Source of the DNA: Gammaproteobacteria bacterium
GTDB taxonomy: Bacteria > Pseudomonadota > Gammaproteobacteria > SZUA-229
Direction of reading: 5' to 3'
Assembly (NCBI GenBank): GCA_022340645.1
Contig: JAJDNP010000026.1
Coordinates: forward strand, 1 to 35,998
Length of the DNA stretch: 35,998 nt
Positions 8,581 to 16,600 of this stretch are shown one piece after another. Position numbers and translations under genes: made by a program. The notes beneath the pieces are model-generated. The model had not been told where the DNA came from. It was given only the letters and a program-made list of their open reading frames with translations, and made no database searches. The first letter of the stretch is position 1; every line of letters begins with the position of its first letter.

Positions 8581-9627
8581 TTAATTATATTCTTGCAGGG
8601 ACAGCTTTCTGCGTTCGTTGTTCTTTCTTCTGTCTTCCACAATTCTCTCACCGAGGTGGGTTGTCAATGGAAAATCAACATTGCTGATTTTTCGCCAGTC
8701 GCTGCGTCGTTGTGTTAATGATATATCATTTTCTTTGATTGTTTTGCTGTCCTTAAAACTCTTTTGCAAATACAACAGACGCTCCATTTTAGCAAGGTCT
8801 TTATCGCCAAGATCCATGGCTGTTTCCAGCCAGATATTAACGATTTCATACAGGCTCTGTCGGGTTATCGGGTGAACAATCTGGCGAACTTTTCTTATGG
8901 AGCGCCTGGTATTGCTCGATAGAATGTAACTTTTCAGGTATTTTTCAGTCGCTTCTTCGCCTTCACCATCCTCCACCAGTACATCAATAACACCCATATC
9001 ATAAAGTTCGCCAGCAGAATAAATTTTACCACTAAGGATCAGGCGTTCGGCCAGTGCTGAACCAGTCCGGCGGGCTAACAGGTTATACGCGCCCATGCCG
9101 GGAAACATGTTAAATAAAATTTCCGGGAAGCCGAGTTGCGAATGCCGTTCTGCGATAATGACATCGCATGACAGGGCAGCCTCAAAGCCAGCACCGAGTG
9201 CCTGTCCCTGCACAAGTGACATCATGGTAATTGGCAGGTCAAGATTATTAATATTATTATGTACAAGATCGATAGCCCTGTATGCATAATCCCTGAGCTT
9301 ATCTATTTCTTTATTGACAATATATTGCCTGATCAACTCCAGGTCGCCACCCAGGTTATAAATTCCCGGTGTTTTAGAGGCAAGTACAAGATGGTTAAAT
9401 GGCCTGGCCGAATACTCATTCTTATAGGTTCTGGTGAGCTGCTGCTGTAACAGCATCAGCTCGTCAATTAACCGGTCATTTATACACGGGCGGGGTTCAG
9501 GATGCATCCAGCACCAGATAGTAGCGGTTTCAGAGTCGTATCGGCTACTGAATTGTGTATATTCTGATATGGATTCTCCATTAACCGTAGATAAATCAGC
9601 GGTACTGGATTGAGTGACAACCTTCAT
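8581..9627 (-). CDS. RpfF-like crotonase (DSF-type fatty-acid signal synthase family)
   Basis: The central 250 residues match the RpfF family, whose members dehydrate 3-hydroxyacyl-ACP and release a 2-enoyl fatty acid signal by thioester hydrolysis. Visible landmarks are NLGGDLELI, SLVQGQALGAGFEAALSC and GFPEILFNMFPGMGAY. Both catalytic glutamates of RpfF appear to be kept, at about E149 and E169, with the same 20-residue spacing. The protein is longer than classical RpfF (348 against about 289) through about 25 extra N-terminal residues and a charged 55-60 residue C-terminal tail with DRRKNNERRK. It precedes the acyltransferase gene and diverges from the ACP-methyltransferase-ketosynthase operon. 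An ordinary enoyl-CoA hydratase is less likely because of the FPGMGAY block. No rpfC or rpfG homologue is in the window. Confidence 0.85.
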   Translation of the reverse strand: MKVVTQSSTADLSTVNGESISEYTQFSSRYDSETATIWCWMHPEPRPCINDRLIDELMLLQQQLTRTYKNEYSARPFNHLVLASKTPGIYNLGGDLELIRQYIVNKEIDKLRDYAYRAIDLVHNNINNLDLPITMMSLVQGQALGAGFEAALSCDVIIAERHSQLGFPEILFNMFPGMGAYNLLARRTGSALAERLILSGKIYSAGELYDMGVIDVLVEDGEGEEATEKYLKSYILSSNTRRSIRKVRQIVHPITRQSLYEIVNIWLETAMDLGDKDLAKMERLLYLQKSFKDSKTIKENDISLTQRRSDWRKISNVDFPLTTHLGERIVEDRRKNNERRKLSLQEYN

Positions 9628-9659
9628 TATTACTATAAACCTGTTTTATTGTGTCGGTG

Positions 9660-9688
9660 ATATTGACAGTTTTTGATTAAAATCGCAA
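9660..9688 (-). promoter_or_regulatory. Candidate promoter for the rpfF-like gene
   Basis: On the minus strand TTGCGA (9688-9683) and CAATAT (9665-9660) are 17 bases apart, about 35 bases before the start at 9627. Both boxes are partial matches to a sigma-70 promoter. It lies next to the opposite-facing candidate at 9694-9722. Confidence 0.35.
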
Positions 9689-9693
9689 TTGAA

Positions 9694-9722
9694 TTTACTT
9701 ATTGCGATGAGATCTGTATAAA
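9694..9722 (+). promoter_or_regulatory. Candidate promoter for the ACP operon
   Basis: TTTACT at 9694-9699 and TATAAA at 9717-9722 are separated by 17 bases, a plausible sigma-70 promoter. It would leave a leader of about 150 bases before the ACP start at 9882, containing the palindrome at 9831-9845. The -35 match is weak. Confidence 0.35.
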
Positions 9723-9830
9723 AAATTAAACAATGATTGAAACAAAATATACATTGTAACAGTACTATAAATCTGTAAACTAATTGCATATTTCATACAG
9801 GGAGGTAAGAAAGAAACTTAAGGATGGGGT

Positions 9831-9845
9831 GGTTAATAATTAACC
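9831..9845. promoter_or_regulatory. Perfect palindrome upstream of the ACP gene, possible operator
   Basis: GGTTAATAATTAACC is a perfect 15-base palindrome ending 36 bases before the ACP start codon, within the 254-bp divergent region. Its length and symmetry fit a site for a dimeric repressor or activator, but no regulator gene is adjacent and it could be a chance AT-rich palindrome. Confidence 0.4.
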
Positions 9846-9881
9846 AATAATTGCAACATTTCTAACCAGAAGTAAAATATT

Positions 9882-10103
9882 ATGTCATTAGACAAAGTTA
9901 CTGAAATCATTGCCAAATTTGCAAAGTGCAGAGCCGAAGATATCAAACCGGAAAGTGAACTGGCAGCGCTTGGTTTAACTTCTTTAGATACCATAACCGT
10001 ATTATTTGAATTTGAAGAAGCGTTTGATATTGAAATTCCCAACGAAGTTATCCCTTCTATCGTTACTGTACGGGATATTCTGGAGAAGATGAGCGCTATT
10101 TAA
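9882..10103 (+). CDS. Acyl carrier protein
   Basis: The 73-residue acidic protein has the four-helix ACP pattern. The phosphopantetheine site is ALGLTSLDTITVLFEFEEAF, with the modified serine at about residue 34. The usual DSL triplet is TSL here, which is seen in some specialised carrier proteins and is unlike the housekeeping AcpP. The acidic helix II that partner enzymes recognise is present (LFEFEEAFDIEIPNE). It is the first gene of a plus-strand group followed by a methyltransferase and a ketosynthase, similar in principle to dedicated ACP-ketosynthase pairs such as NodF-NodE. It is probably a special-purpose carrier for the chain processed by the neighbouring enzymes. Confidence 0.92.
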   Translation: MSLDKVTEIIAKFAKCRAEDIKPESELAALGLTSLDTITVLFEFEEAFDIEIPNEVIPSIVTVRDILEKMSAI

Positions 10104-10207
10104 ATCAACAGTGTTTATTAATACTAAATGATGATGTCTGTTACCACATTGTCAACATAAGTATTCTTATTCTGAACTGTTATCAGTATTGCAAATCGAG
10201 AATTTAA

Positions 10208-11266
10208 ATGCTTTCGCATGACGGTGATTTAGAGCAAATCCTTGCTCACGAAAAAATATTCAGTCCTCGTAGTCAGAGGTTGATTCTGCAGGAAAAAAGC
10301 CTGGCTCGCTACCTGGAAAAAGAGTATACAGGCTACCTGAATAACCCTGTCTCGCTTGCATCAACGGGAGTGTCAACTGATAAGGGGCCGATCATGGATC
10401 AAACCGAAGATCTAATGAAAACTCATTATGATGAAAGCATCGATTTGTTTATGGGTTTCCTGGATACTAAATACCGTGCTTATACGATGGCATATTATGG
10501 CGAATCAGCTAACGATGAAATATCGCTCGAGGAAGCACAGACTCAAAAGTTTCGTTTAATTGCAGAGCGGGCTCAAATTAAGGATGGTGAAAAAATACTT
10601 AACATTGGTTGCGGTTTCGGTTCACTGGAAACTTTTTTACTGAGTGAATATTCTGATATTCAAATCACCGGCATTACGCCAAGTAAAGTACAAATCAGCT
10701 ACCTGAAAGAGAAGATGCTGGATCCTTTCCATCCGTTAAGCAATGGTTTTGCACTGGTAGAAGATGTTTTTGATGAGTCGATAACAGATAAACTCGGAAC
10801 AGGTGAATATGATCTTGTTATCTCGATAGGTGTTTTTGAACAGTTGCTGAATATGCGTGACACGCTCGCGCTTATAGCAAAACTTCTCAAGCCGGAAGGG
10901 CGCACGTTTCACCACTTCATTACCTCCCGGATAACAACGCCTCAGGTAAAATTAGACGAAAAAACAGTTATAGGTAAATACTTTCCAGGTGGGCGCATCT
11001 GGCCACACGATGAATTTAGCCGGCATACGGAGCACCTGGAGCCGGTAAAAACCTGGTTTATTAATGGCAGGAATTACTGGCGCACCCTGGACGAGTGGCA
11101 TCGCCGTTACTGGCAGAGTATACCTGAATTATATAGTAACAATTTTGGCGTTGATGCCATTAGATACTGGAATGAATACTTTTTACTTTGTAAGGCGATG
11201 TTTGCACCGTTAGATGGCACATTCTACGGTATCACGCATTATCTATTTACGCAGAAGAGCCAATGA
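10208..11266 (+). CDS. Cyclopropane-fatty-acid-synthase-like SAM methyltransferase
   Basis: The 352-residue protein has the CFA/mycolic-acid methyltransferase fold. The N-terminal block HYDESIDLFMGFLDTKYRAYTMAYY precedes the SAM site ILNIGCGFGSLETFLL. The family residues VFEQ (Glu), HHFITS (His and Ile), GKYFPGG and the late Tyr in NEYFLLCKAMF are present. The conserved SCAYW/F cysteine of the bicarbonate site in E. coli CFA is replaced by Met (YTMAYY), so the chemistry or substrate may differ. About 70 N-terminal residues precede the core and are not recognised. Its stop overlaps the ketosynthase start (ATGA), implying translational coupling. It is likely to methylate an acyl chain, perhaps bound to the upstream ACP; this is inference. 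Confidence 0.85.
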   Translation: MLSHDGDLEQILAHEKIFSPRSQRLILQEKSLARYLEKEYTGYLNNPVSLASTGVSTDKGPIMDQTEDLMKTHYDESIDLFMGFLDTKYRAYTMAYYGESANDEISLEEAQTQKFRLIAERAQIKDGEKILNIGCGFGSLETFLLSEYSDIQITGITPSKVQISYLKEKMLDPFHPLSNGFALVEDVFDESITDKLGTGEYDLVISIGVFEQLLNMRDTLALIAKLLKPEGRTFHHFITSRITTPQVKLDEKTVIGKYFPGGRIWPHDEFSRHTEHLEPVKTWFINGRNYWRTLDEWHRRYWQSIPELYSNNFGVDAIRYWNEYFLLCKAMFAPLDGTFYGITHYLFTQKSQ

Positions 11267-12477
11267 ATAAGCATCGTGTTGTTGTTACTGGATTAGGAAC
11301 TGTTTCCGGTCCTGGGCTCAATACAGCAGAATTCTGGGATGCATTGAAAGCAGGGCGTTCCGCAATCCAGCCTTTAAATCCTCCAGTTGAGAAGGTAAAA
11401 ATATCATCAGCTGCAGCAGTGCCGGAATATGTTCCTGAAAATTATTTCTCACCGAGTGACCTCAGCATATTAGACCGATTCTCACAACTGGCTGTGATTG
11501 CAGCACGGGAAGCCGCTGCTGATGCCGGCCTGAATTGCGGTAACGAGATGTTAACTAATGCCGCGGCGTTAATCGGCAGCGGTTGCGGTGGTAAACATAC
11601 CGATGAAGCAACCTACGATCAACTGTACAAACAGCAGCGTTCCCGTGCGCACCCTTTAACAATTCCAAAAGGTATGCCCAGTGCCGCTGCAAGTATGGTG
11701 AGTTATCATCTGGGTATTAAAGGACCCACGTTTGCACTGGCAAGCGCCTGTGCTTCCGGGGCACATGCCATCATACAGGGCATGACCATGATTAAATCCG
11801 GAATGATCGATGTCGCCCTGGCAGGAGCAACGGATGCGCCTTTTACTTATGGATTATTGAAATCATGGGAAGCTTTAAGGGTGGTGTCCGATGATACCTG
11901 CCGGCCTTTTTGCGCAGACCGCAGCGGCCTTGTGCTAGGTGAAGGCGCTGGGATTTTACTGCTTGAGTCAGAACAGCATGCAATTGCCAGAAATGCCCGA
12001 ATCTATGCTGAACTTGCAGGTTGCGGGATGACTTCTGATGCTGGTCATGTGACAAGGCCTGATATTAAAGGTATCACTAACGCCATGAAAAATGCACTTC
12101 ATCATGCAGGTTTGTCACCGGATGATGTTGATTATATCAATGCACACGGAACCGGCACGCAGTTAAATGACGTTACCGAAACCGAAGCGATTAAACAGGT
12201 GTTCGGTGAATACGCCAGAAAACTTGCCGTATCATCAACCAAATCGATGCACGGACATGCATTAGGCGCCTCCAGTGCCTTAGAGCTGGCGGCAACAGTA
12301 TTAGCCATACATCATGACATTATTCCACCAACGGCTAACTTTACAGTCGCCGATGAACTATGTGACCTGGATTATGTGCCCAATAAGGCGCGTCAACAGG
12401 AAGTAAACGTGGCAATGTCTAACGCATTTGCATTTGGTGGGTTAAACGCGGTACTGGTATTAAAAAAATATGCCTGA
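11263..12477 (+). CDS. 3-oxoacyl-ACP synthase, KAS II (FabF-like)
   Basis: The 404-residue thiolase-fold enzyme joins malonyl-ACP to an acyl chain. Its catalytic set is complete: nucleophile Cys163 in ASACASGAHA, His295 in NAHGTGTQLND, Lys327 in STKSMHGH and His332. Gly-rich GCGGKHTDE and the final NAFAFGGLNAVLV are also family features. The active Cys rules out a chain-length-factor partner. It is coupled to the methyltransferase by a 4-bp overlap and lies two genes after the ACP, so it is probably a dedicated elongation enzyme, not the housekeeping FabF, which normally sits with fabD-fabG-acpP. It converges with the GGDEF-EAL gene, with about 108 bp between them. Confidence 0.93.
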   Translation: MNKHRVVVTGLGTVSGPGLNTAEFWDALKAGRSAIQPLNPPVEKVKISSAAAVPEYVPENYFSPSDLSILDRFSQLAVIAAREAAADAGLNCGNEMLTNAAALIGSGCGGKHTDEATYDQLYKQQRSRAHPLTIPKGMPSAAASMVSYHLGIKGPTFALASACASGAHAIIQGMTMIKSGMIDVALAGATDAPFTYGLLKSWEALRVVSDDTCRPFCADRSGLVLGEGAGILLLESEQHAIARNARIYAELAGCGMTSDAGHVTRPDIKGITNAMKNALHHAGLSPDDVDYINAHGTGTQLNDVTETEAIKQVFGEYARKLAVSSTKSMHGHALGASSALELAATVLAIHHDIIPPTANFTVADELCDLDYVPNKARQQEVNVAMSNAFAFGGLNAVLVLKKYA

Positions 12478-12585
12478 TGATGCCGGCTCATAAAGCAGGC
12501 CTGATATCACGACTCTTGTAAATTGAAACTATCTGCTGCTAAAACAGCGACGCGCTGCATGGCAAGCCCAGGAATGAATTGTTAT

Positions 12586-14676
12586 TTAACTGGTTTTCGA
12601 AACTTGTTCAAGATATTGAATATTGACTCCATCCTCCCGAGTCAGCCAATTATTTATTTCGTTTTCGTTCAGCGGTTTACTGTACAGGTAACCCTGTATG
12701 ATTAAACCTTTCAGTTTTTGAATAATGTTCAGTTCAGCGGTGGTTTCTACACCCTCAAATACATTTTTTATACCAAGGCTTGTGCTCAGATTCACAATGG
12801 CTTTCACAATATTTTCAAGGGTGGGATTGCTATCGATATTCCTGATGAAGCTTTTATCGACCTTAATACAGTCTATCGGTAATCTTGTTAGATAATTCAT
12901 CGAGGTGTAGCCAGTGCCAAAATCATCCAGTGTGATTGGGCAACCCGTTGAATGCAGCTTATTCAAAAACCTTTCTGTTTTTTCATAATCATTAATCAGC
13001 AATGATTCAGTTATTTCAAATTCCATTTTTGCAGGATTAATATTAGCTTTTGTAATTTCCTGCTGGATGAATTCCACAAACGCGACATCGCCACACTGTA
13101 AGGCAGATAAATTTATTGCGATGGCTGCTTTACCAGTTAAACCGGAACTGAGCATATTAGTAACTTTTTTTACCACCCATTTTCCTACATCATGTATCAG
13201 CCCGGTTTCTTCCAGGATGGGTACAAATTGATCCGGACCAACAAAACCAAGATTTGGATTGTTCCAGCGCAGCAGTGCTTCAAAACCAACTGTTTCACCA
13301 GTTAAGCAATTAACCTGTGGCTGATAGACCAGGTGAAATTCATTTTCAGAAAGCGCTGTGTGTAATTCAGACTCAATTAAAAGGCGTTCATGCAGTCGAT
13401 TCGACATGCTTTCATCATAAAACTGCAGGCGGTTGCCGCCGGCTTTTTTTGCATTAAACATTGCTGTATCGGCATTTCTAAGCAACTCCAGGGCTGAACT
13501 CCCATCATTTGGATAGATACTAATACCAATGCTTGCACCTATGTGCATTCTGTGTGAGTCGATATCAAATATTCTGTTTAAAATACCAATGAGTTTCTGG
13601 CCGATACCAATGGCTTCATCAATATTGAGCATTCGCTCAATCACCACAACAAACTCATCACCACCATTGCGCGAGATAGTATCTTCTTTACGCAACGTTG
13701 CTAACAGGCGCTTTGTAACCTCGATGATTAATTTATCGCCAATGACGTGACCCAGGCTGTCATTTATTGCCTTGAATCTGTCCAGGTCGAGAAAAAGTAT
13801 CCCTAATTGCTGTTTATTGCGTGATGCTGCTTCAATAGAATGATTAATACGATCAATCAACAGATTTCTGTTTGGCAGGCCGGTAAGCTCATCATGATAG
13901 GCTAAATACTGTAAACTCTGTTCCGCTTTTTCCTTTTTGTCGATAACTTTTTCGAGATTGCTATTAATTACCATTAAGTCTCTGGTGCGTTCTTCTACTT
14001 TCTTTTCCAGTTGTCGTTTATTGTCTTCAAGCTCGGTTTGCACCTTCTGCCGTACATGAATTTCATCATTTAATTCATTAATTAACTGGTCATTATGATA
14101 TGTAAGTTCTATTTCATGTTTACGCCTGGTGTTCACGTTAAAGCTGGATGCAATCATTACGGTCATAAAAATGAAAAATGTTAGTGCTATAAAATAATGA
14201 TCCTCATAATCGAGATGAATAAAAACAAAAAAGATGGCTATAGATTGTGGCAGTACATATACGAGGTACGCTGGCAACCATACTGATAATATCGGAATAC
14301 CACCTGCAATCAGTCCAAAATTAATCAAAAATATCATGTTTCGTATTGCTTCATCATCATGGTATGCCTGGCGTAAGCAAAATAGTCCCCAGGCAACACC
14401 AATAGCTAATGTAATGACAAAATAAACGGCAAGATATTTATTCAGATCAAGATTTTTATTTTTTAGATAATTATTTGTAAAGAATGTGCGTATTGTCGTC
14501 AAAAAGGAAACAGCAATACCTAATAATAATGCGCTTGTATGATGCTGAGTGTTATATACCAGGGCAAAAATTAGCCATACGGAAAAAATATTGGATAAAC
14601 CACCAGCAGGAGCGGCTTTAAATAAAATCTCAACCTGAGTAGTTAATAAATTATTATTTGCAGTGCTTTTGAACAT
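12586..14676 (-). CDS. Membrane GGDEF-EAL c-di-GMP synthase/phosphodiesterase
   Basis: The first 205 residues contain about six hydrophobic segments, then a coiled-coil stretch rich in Glu and Lys (about 205-265), a GGDEF domain (about 270-430) and an EAL domain (about 440-690). The GGDEF site reads RNGGDEFVVV, and LDLDRFKAINDSLGH is intact. The EAL site reads GFEALLRW, with DDFGTGYTS, KVDKSFI and FEGVE also intact. Both activities are therefore possible. The ATG at 14676 (696 residues) is preferred; a TTG at 14688 would add four residues, and neither has a strong ribosome site. No PAS domain is seen. Its position facing the fatty-acyl cluster recalls RpfF-RpfR pairs, so the membrane part may be the sensor; this is a hypothesis. 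Confidence 0.92.
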   Translation of the reverse strand: MFKSTANNNLLTTQVEILFKAAPAGGLSNIFSVWLIFALVYNTQHHTSALLLGIAVSFLTTIRTFFTNNYLKNKNLDLNKYLAVYFVITLAIGVAWGLFCLRQAYHDDEAIRNMIFLINFGLIAGGIPILSVWLPAYLVYVLPQSIAIFFVFIHLDYEDHYFIALTFFIFMTVMIASSFNVNTRRKHEIELTYHNDQLINELNDEIHVRQKVQTELEDNKRQLEKKVEERTRDLMVINSNLEKVIDKKEKAEQSLQYLAYHDELTGLPNRNLLIDRINHSIEAASRNKQQLGILFLDLDRFKAINDSLGHVIGDKLIIEVTKRLLATLRKEDTISRNGGDEFVVVIERMLNIDEAIGIGQKLIGILNRIFDIDSHRMHIGASIGISIYPNDGSSALELLRNADTAMFNAKKAGGNRLQFYDESMSNRLHERLLIESELHTALSENEFHLVYQPQVNCLTGETVGFEALLRWNNPNLGFVGPDQFVPILEETGLIHDVGKWVVKKVTNMLSSGLTGKAAIAINLSALQCGDVAFVEFIQQEITKANINPAKMEFEITESLLINDYEKTERFLNKLHSTGCPITLDDFGTGYTSMNYLTRLPIDCIKVDKSFIRNIDSNPTLENIVKAIVNLSTSLGIKNVFEGVETTAELNIIQKLKGLIIQGYLYSKPLNENEINNWLTREDGVNIQYLEQVSKTS

Positions 14677-15129
14677 AAATAAAAGCAAAAATAATTTTGC
14701 TGTCTAGCTGATGAAAGTTTATCCATATCGCTATAAATTATGAGCACATAGGAAAATATTTTTTACATTCAGGTTGCGCTATAAATTCGATAAGAAAGCA
14801 TCATCCCTGAGCTAATAAGAATAGACCAATATTTCTATAAATGTTGGATTTTAACGCTCTTGCGGGCAGCATGGCTTTGCCTGCAAGGCAAAGTATCAAC
14901 CTTAATAAGATATTGATAATATTAAATAACTGCTCGAATATGCTGCTCTTCAGCAGTATATGGTGTTCGCAAAACCTGGTGTTTGAATAACTGATAAAAA
15001 GTACTGGAATGTTGACTTCCTGGCATTAGGAATAGATATAAAAGTGCCATCACTCAAAAAAATATCGGCAAAGGCAATAAAAAATAACTTTATTCTGCAA
15101 AGGTATTATTACCCGGAGGCGCATTCCGG
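14677..15129. other. Gene-free stretch with two hairpins
   Basis: About 450 bp separate the GGDEF-EAL start from the lipase stop. No frame looks coding. Two hairpins stand out: 14857-14880 with arms like CTTGCGGGCA and TGCCTGCAAG, and 14938-14961 with arms ATATGCTGCT and AGCAGTATAT (one mismatch). Neither is followed by a clear T-run. The part next to 14688 should contain the GGDEF-EAL promoter, but no strong boxes are seen. Confidence 0.4.
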
Positions 15130-16071
15130 CTACTTTTTATCAGTAGAAGAGAAAGTACCAAGCCAGTCAGTCAGACTGAAATCACTTTTATAGTCAATTT
15201 TTTCTGGTGAATCCTGCTTGCCTTTAAGGTGGTTGATGTAGGTTGACATGTAGTGATTGGTTAAATGCTTTTCAGCTGGAATTTCATTTAAAAAATCAAC
15301 GGCACGTCTCATGCTGCTTATACCGGTTAAAACTGAATATTGATTATTTTTATACAAAACTATTTCAGTTCCCTGGTGCCAGAAAATGCTTAATTTCATT
15401 AAATCCATCGGGTCGAGCGGGGGAACAAGAGGCACTACATCATTTGGCGTAACCAGGCGTTTAATATTCAGGTGCTGAAATTTTCGGCTGCCGCTGATAT
15501 TCGTGACCTTGGGCTGGCCAAAGGTGATGACCTCGCCAATTTTGTATCCCTGCGCATCTAACATCATGGCTAAAATCAGGGCATCGGCGCCGCCCAGGCT
15601 GTGGCCGATGGTATCGATTGTATATTCAGGATTAATTTCAGGCTGTACTTGCTGATAGATATCTCTAGCCGACAACAGGAAACCCTGGTGAATATCGATG
15701 CCCGATAATTTATCCGGTACTAAAACAAAGGCGGCATCGACAATAACGTTGTCAATGTTCGAAGTGCCGCGCACGGCTATAAGTTGCTTTTTTACGGTGT
15801 CATTTGTAGCCAGTACATAACCAACCGAGTAGCCCTGAATTTGCTGGAACTGATTTATTTTATAGCCCTGTTTAGCTAAAACCGCTGTCATCTCATCTTT
15901 CGACTGGTAGGTTGCCTGTGCTATATAAGCGGCATTTAACCAGTGCTGAAAGTCCTTCGAAGTAAATTGTTGCTCGTCCCTGGCGTAGCCCGTGTGGTTA
16001 AACGCGAGGCAGACAACAAACAGGCAGACAGTACACACAAAATTTATTCTGGCTTTATTAAGGTTAAACAT
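15130..16071 (-). CDS. Secreted class 3 (alpha/beta hydrolase) lipase
   Basis: A signal peptide is visible: basic MFNLNKARIN, a hydrophobic core, and a likely cut after NHTGYA at residue 30. The rest is a lipase class 3 fold: LIAVRGTSN, a GHSLGG elbow with Ser158, the catalytic-type Asp211 in TPNDVVPLVPP, and His273 in LTNHYMSTY. The family cleaves acylglycerols or other lipid esters. At 313 residues it is of usual size and has no lipobox, so it is probably periplasmic or exported. It is the last of three minus-strand genes, 123 bp after the small membrane protein gene. The substrate is unknown. Confidence 0.88.
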   Translation of the reverse strand: MFNLNKARINFVCTVCLFVVCLAFNHTGYARDEQQFTSKDFQHWLNAAYIAQATYQSKDEMTAVLAKQGYKINQFQQIQGYSVGYVLATNDTVKKQLIAVRGTSNIDNVIVDAAFVLVPDKLSGIDIHQGFLLSARDIYQQVQPEINPEYTIDTIGHSLGGADALILAMMLDAQGYKIGEVITFGQPKVTNISGSRKFQHLNIKRLVTPNDVVPLVPPLDPMDLMKLSIFWHQGTEIVLYKNNQYSVLTGISSMRRAVDFLNEIPAEKHLTNHYMSTYINHLKGKQDSPEKIDYKSDFSLTDWLGTFSSTDKK

Positions 16072-16194
16072 ACTGGAATTAATTCCTCACATCTCGACGT
16101 GATATAAGCAGGTGCGATGTCGCACAGCGGTGTATATATTTGTTTGCAGACTCAGGCATGGTGCCTGCTTTTTAGCAATCTGCAGCATCACAGT

Positions 16195-16581
16195 TCAGGG
16201 CTTCAATTGTAGTTCGGGTAACTTTTGCAGTAACGGGTTGCAGTTTTTGATCGTTACCTCGCCCTGTAACAAATTACCGCGTGAGTATTCCCTGAAATGA
16301 CAGGTATTGGTTTGGGGGTTGTAATTTTCTATCCATAAATTATCGTCTTTCCAGGTCGCTGCAATGTGTACTTCACCTTCAGGGACCTTGACAGTCATCA
16401 CACCGCCATAGCGTTTGACGAAAAGCTGCTGAAAATGAAAGTGATAAGCGACAAACCCGATGACGAGTATACTCACTGCTGCTATCGACGCTATTTTCCA
16501 TTCTTCAACTTTATGGCCAAAAACAAACAGCACGCCGAATGCCAGCGTAATAACAGTAATCCAGTACACGTAGGTAATCAT
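16195..16581 (-). CDS. Small two-segment membrane protein of unknown function
   Basis: The 128 residues start with two hydrophobic segments (about 4-21 and 30-46), which place it in the inner membrane. They are followed by an approximately 80-residue soluble part with beta-rich character containing WKDDNLWIENYNP and two cysteines (in NTCHFREY and KNCNPLL). I do not recognise the family. It begins 19 bp after the stop of the PDZ gene and is followed by the lipase gene, so the three probably form one operon. That placement suggests a role in the envelope. Confidence 0.7.
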   Translation of the reverse strand: MITYVYWITVITLAFGVLFVFGHKVEEWKIASIAAVSILVIGFVAYHFHFQQLFVKRYGGVMTVKVPEGEVHIAATWKDDNLWIENYNPQTNTCHFREYSRGNLLQGEVTIKNCNPLLQKLPELQLKP

Positions 16582-16600
16582 ATTATTATGTCCGGTTTAA

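Noticed and set aside
8581-9627. Ordinary enoyl-CoA hydratase of beta-oxidation
   Set aside because: The FPGMGAY block and the ACP-linked neighbours fit the RpfF group better, and no other beta-oxidation gene is near.
16154-16178. Terminator hairpin CAGGCATGGTGCCTG followed by T bases
   Set aside because: It points along the plus strand, where no gene ends; the stem is short.
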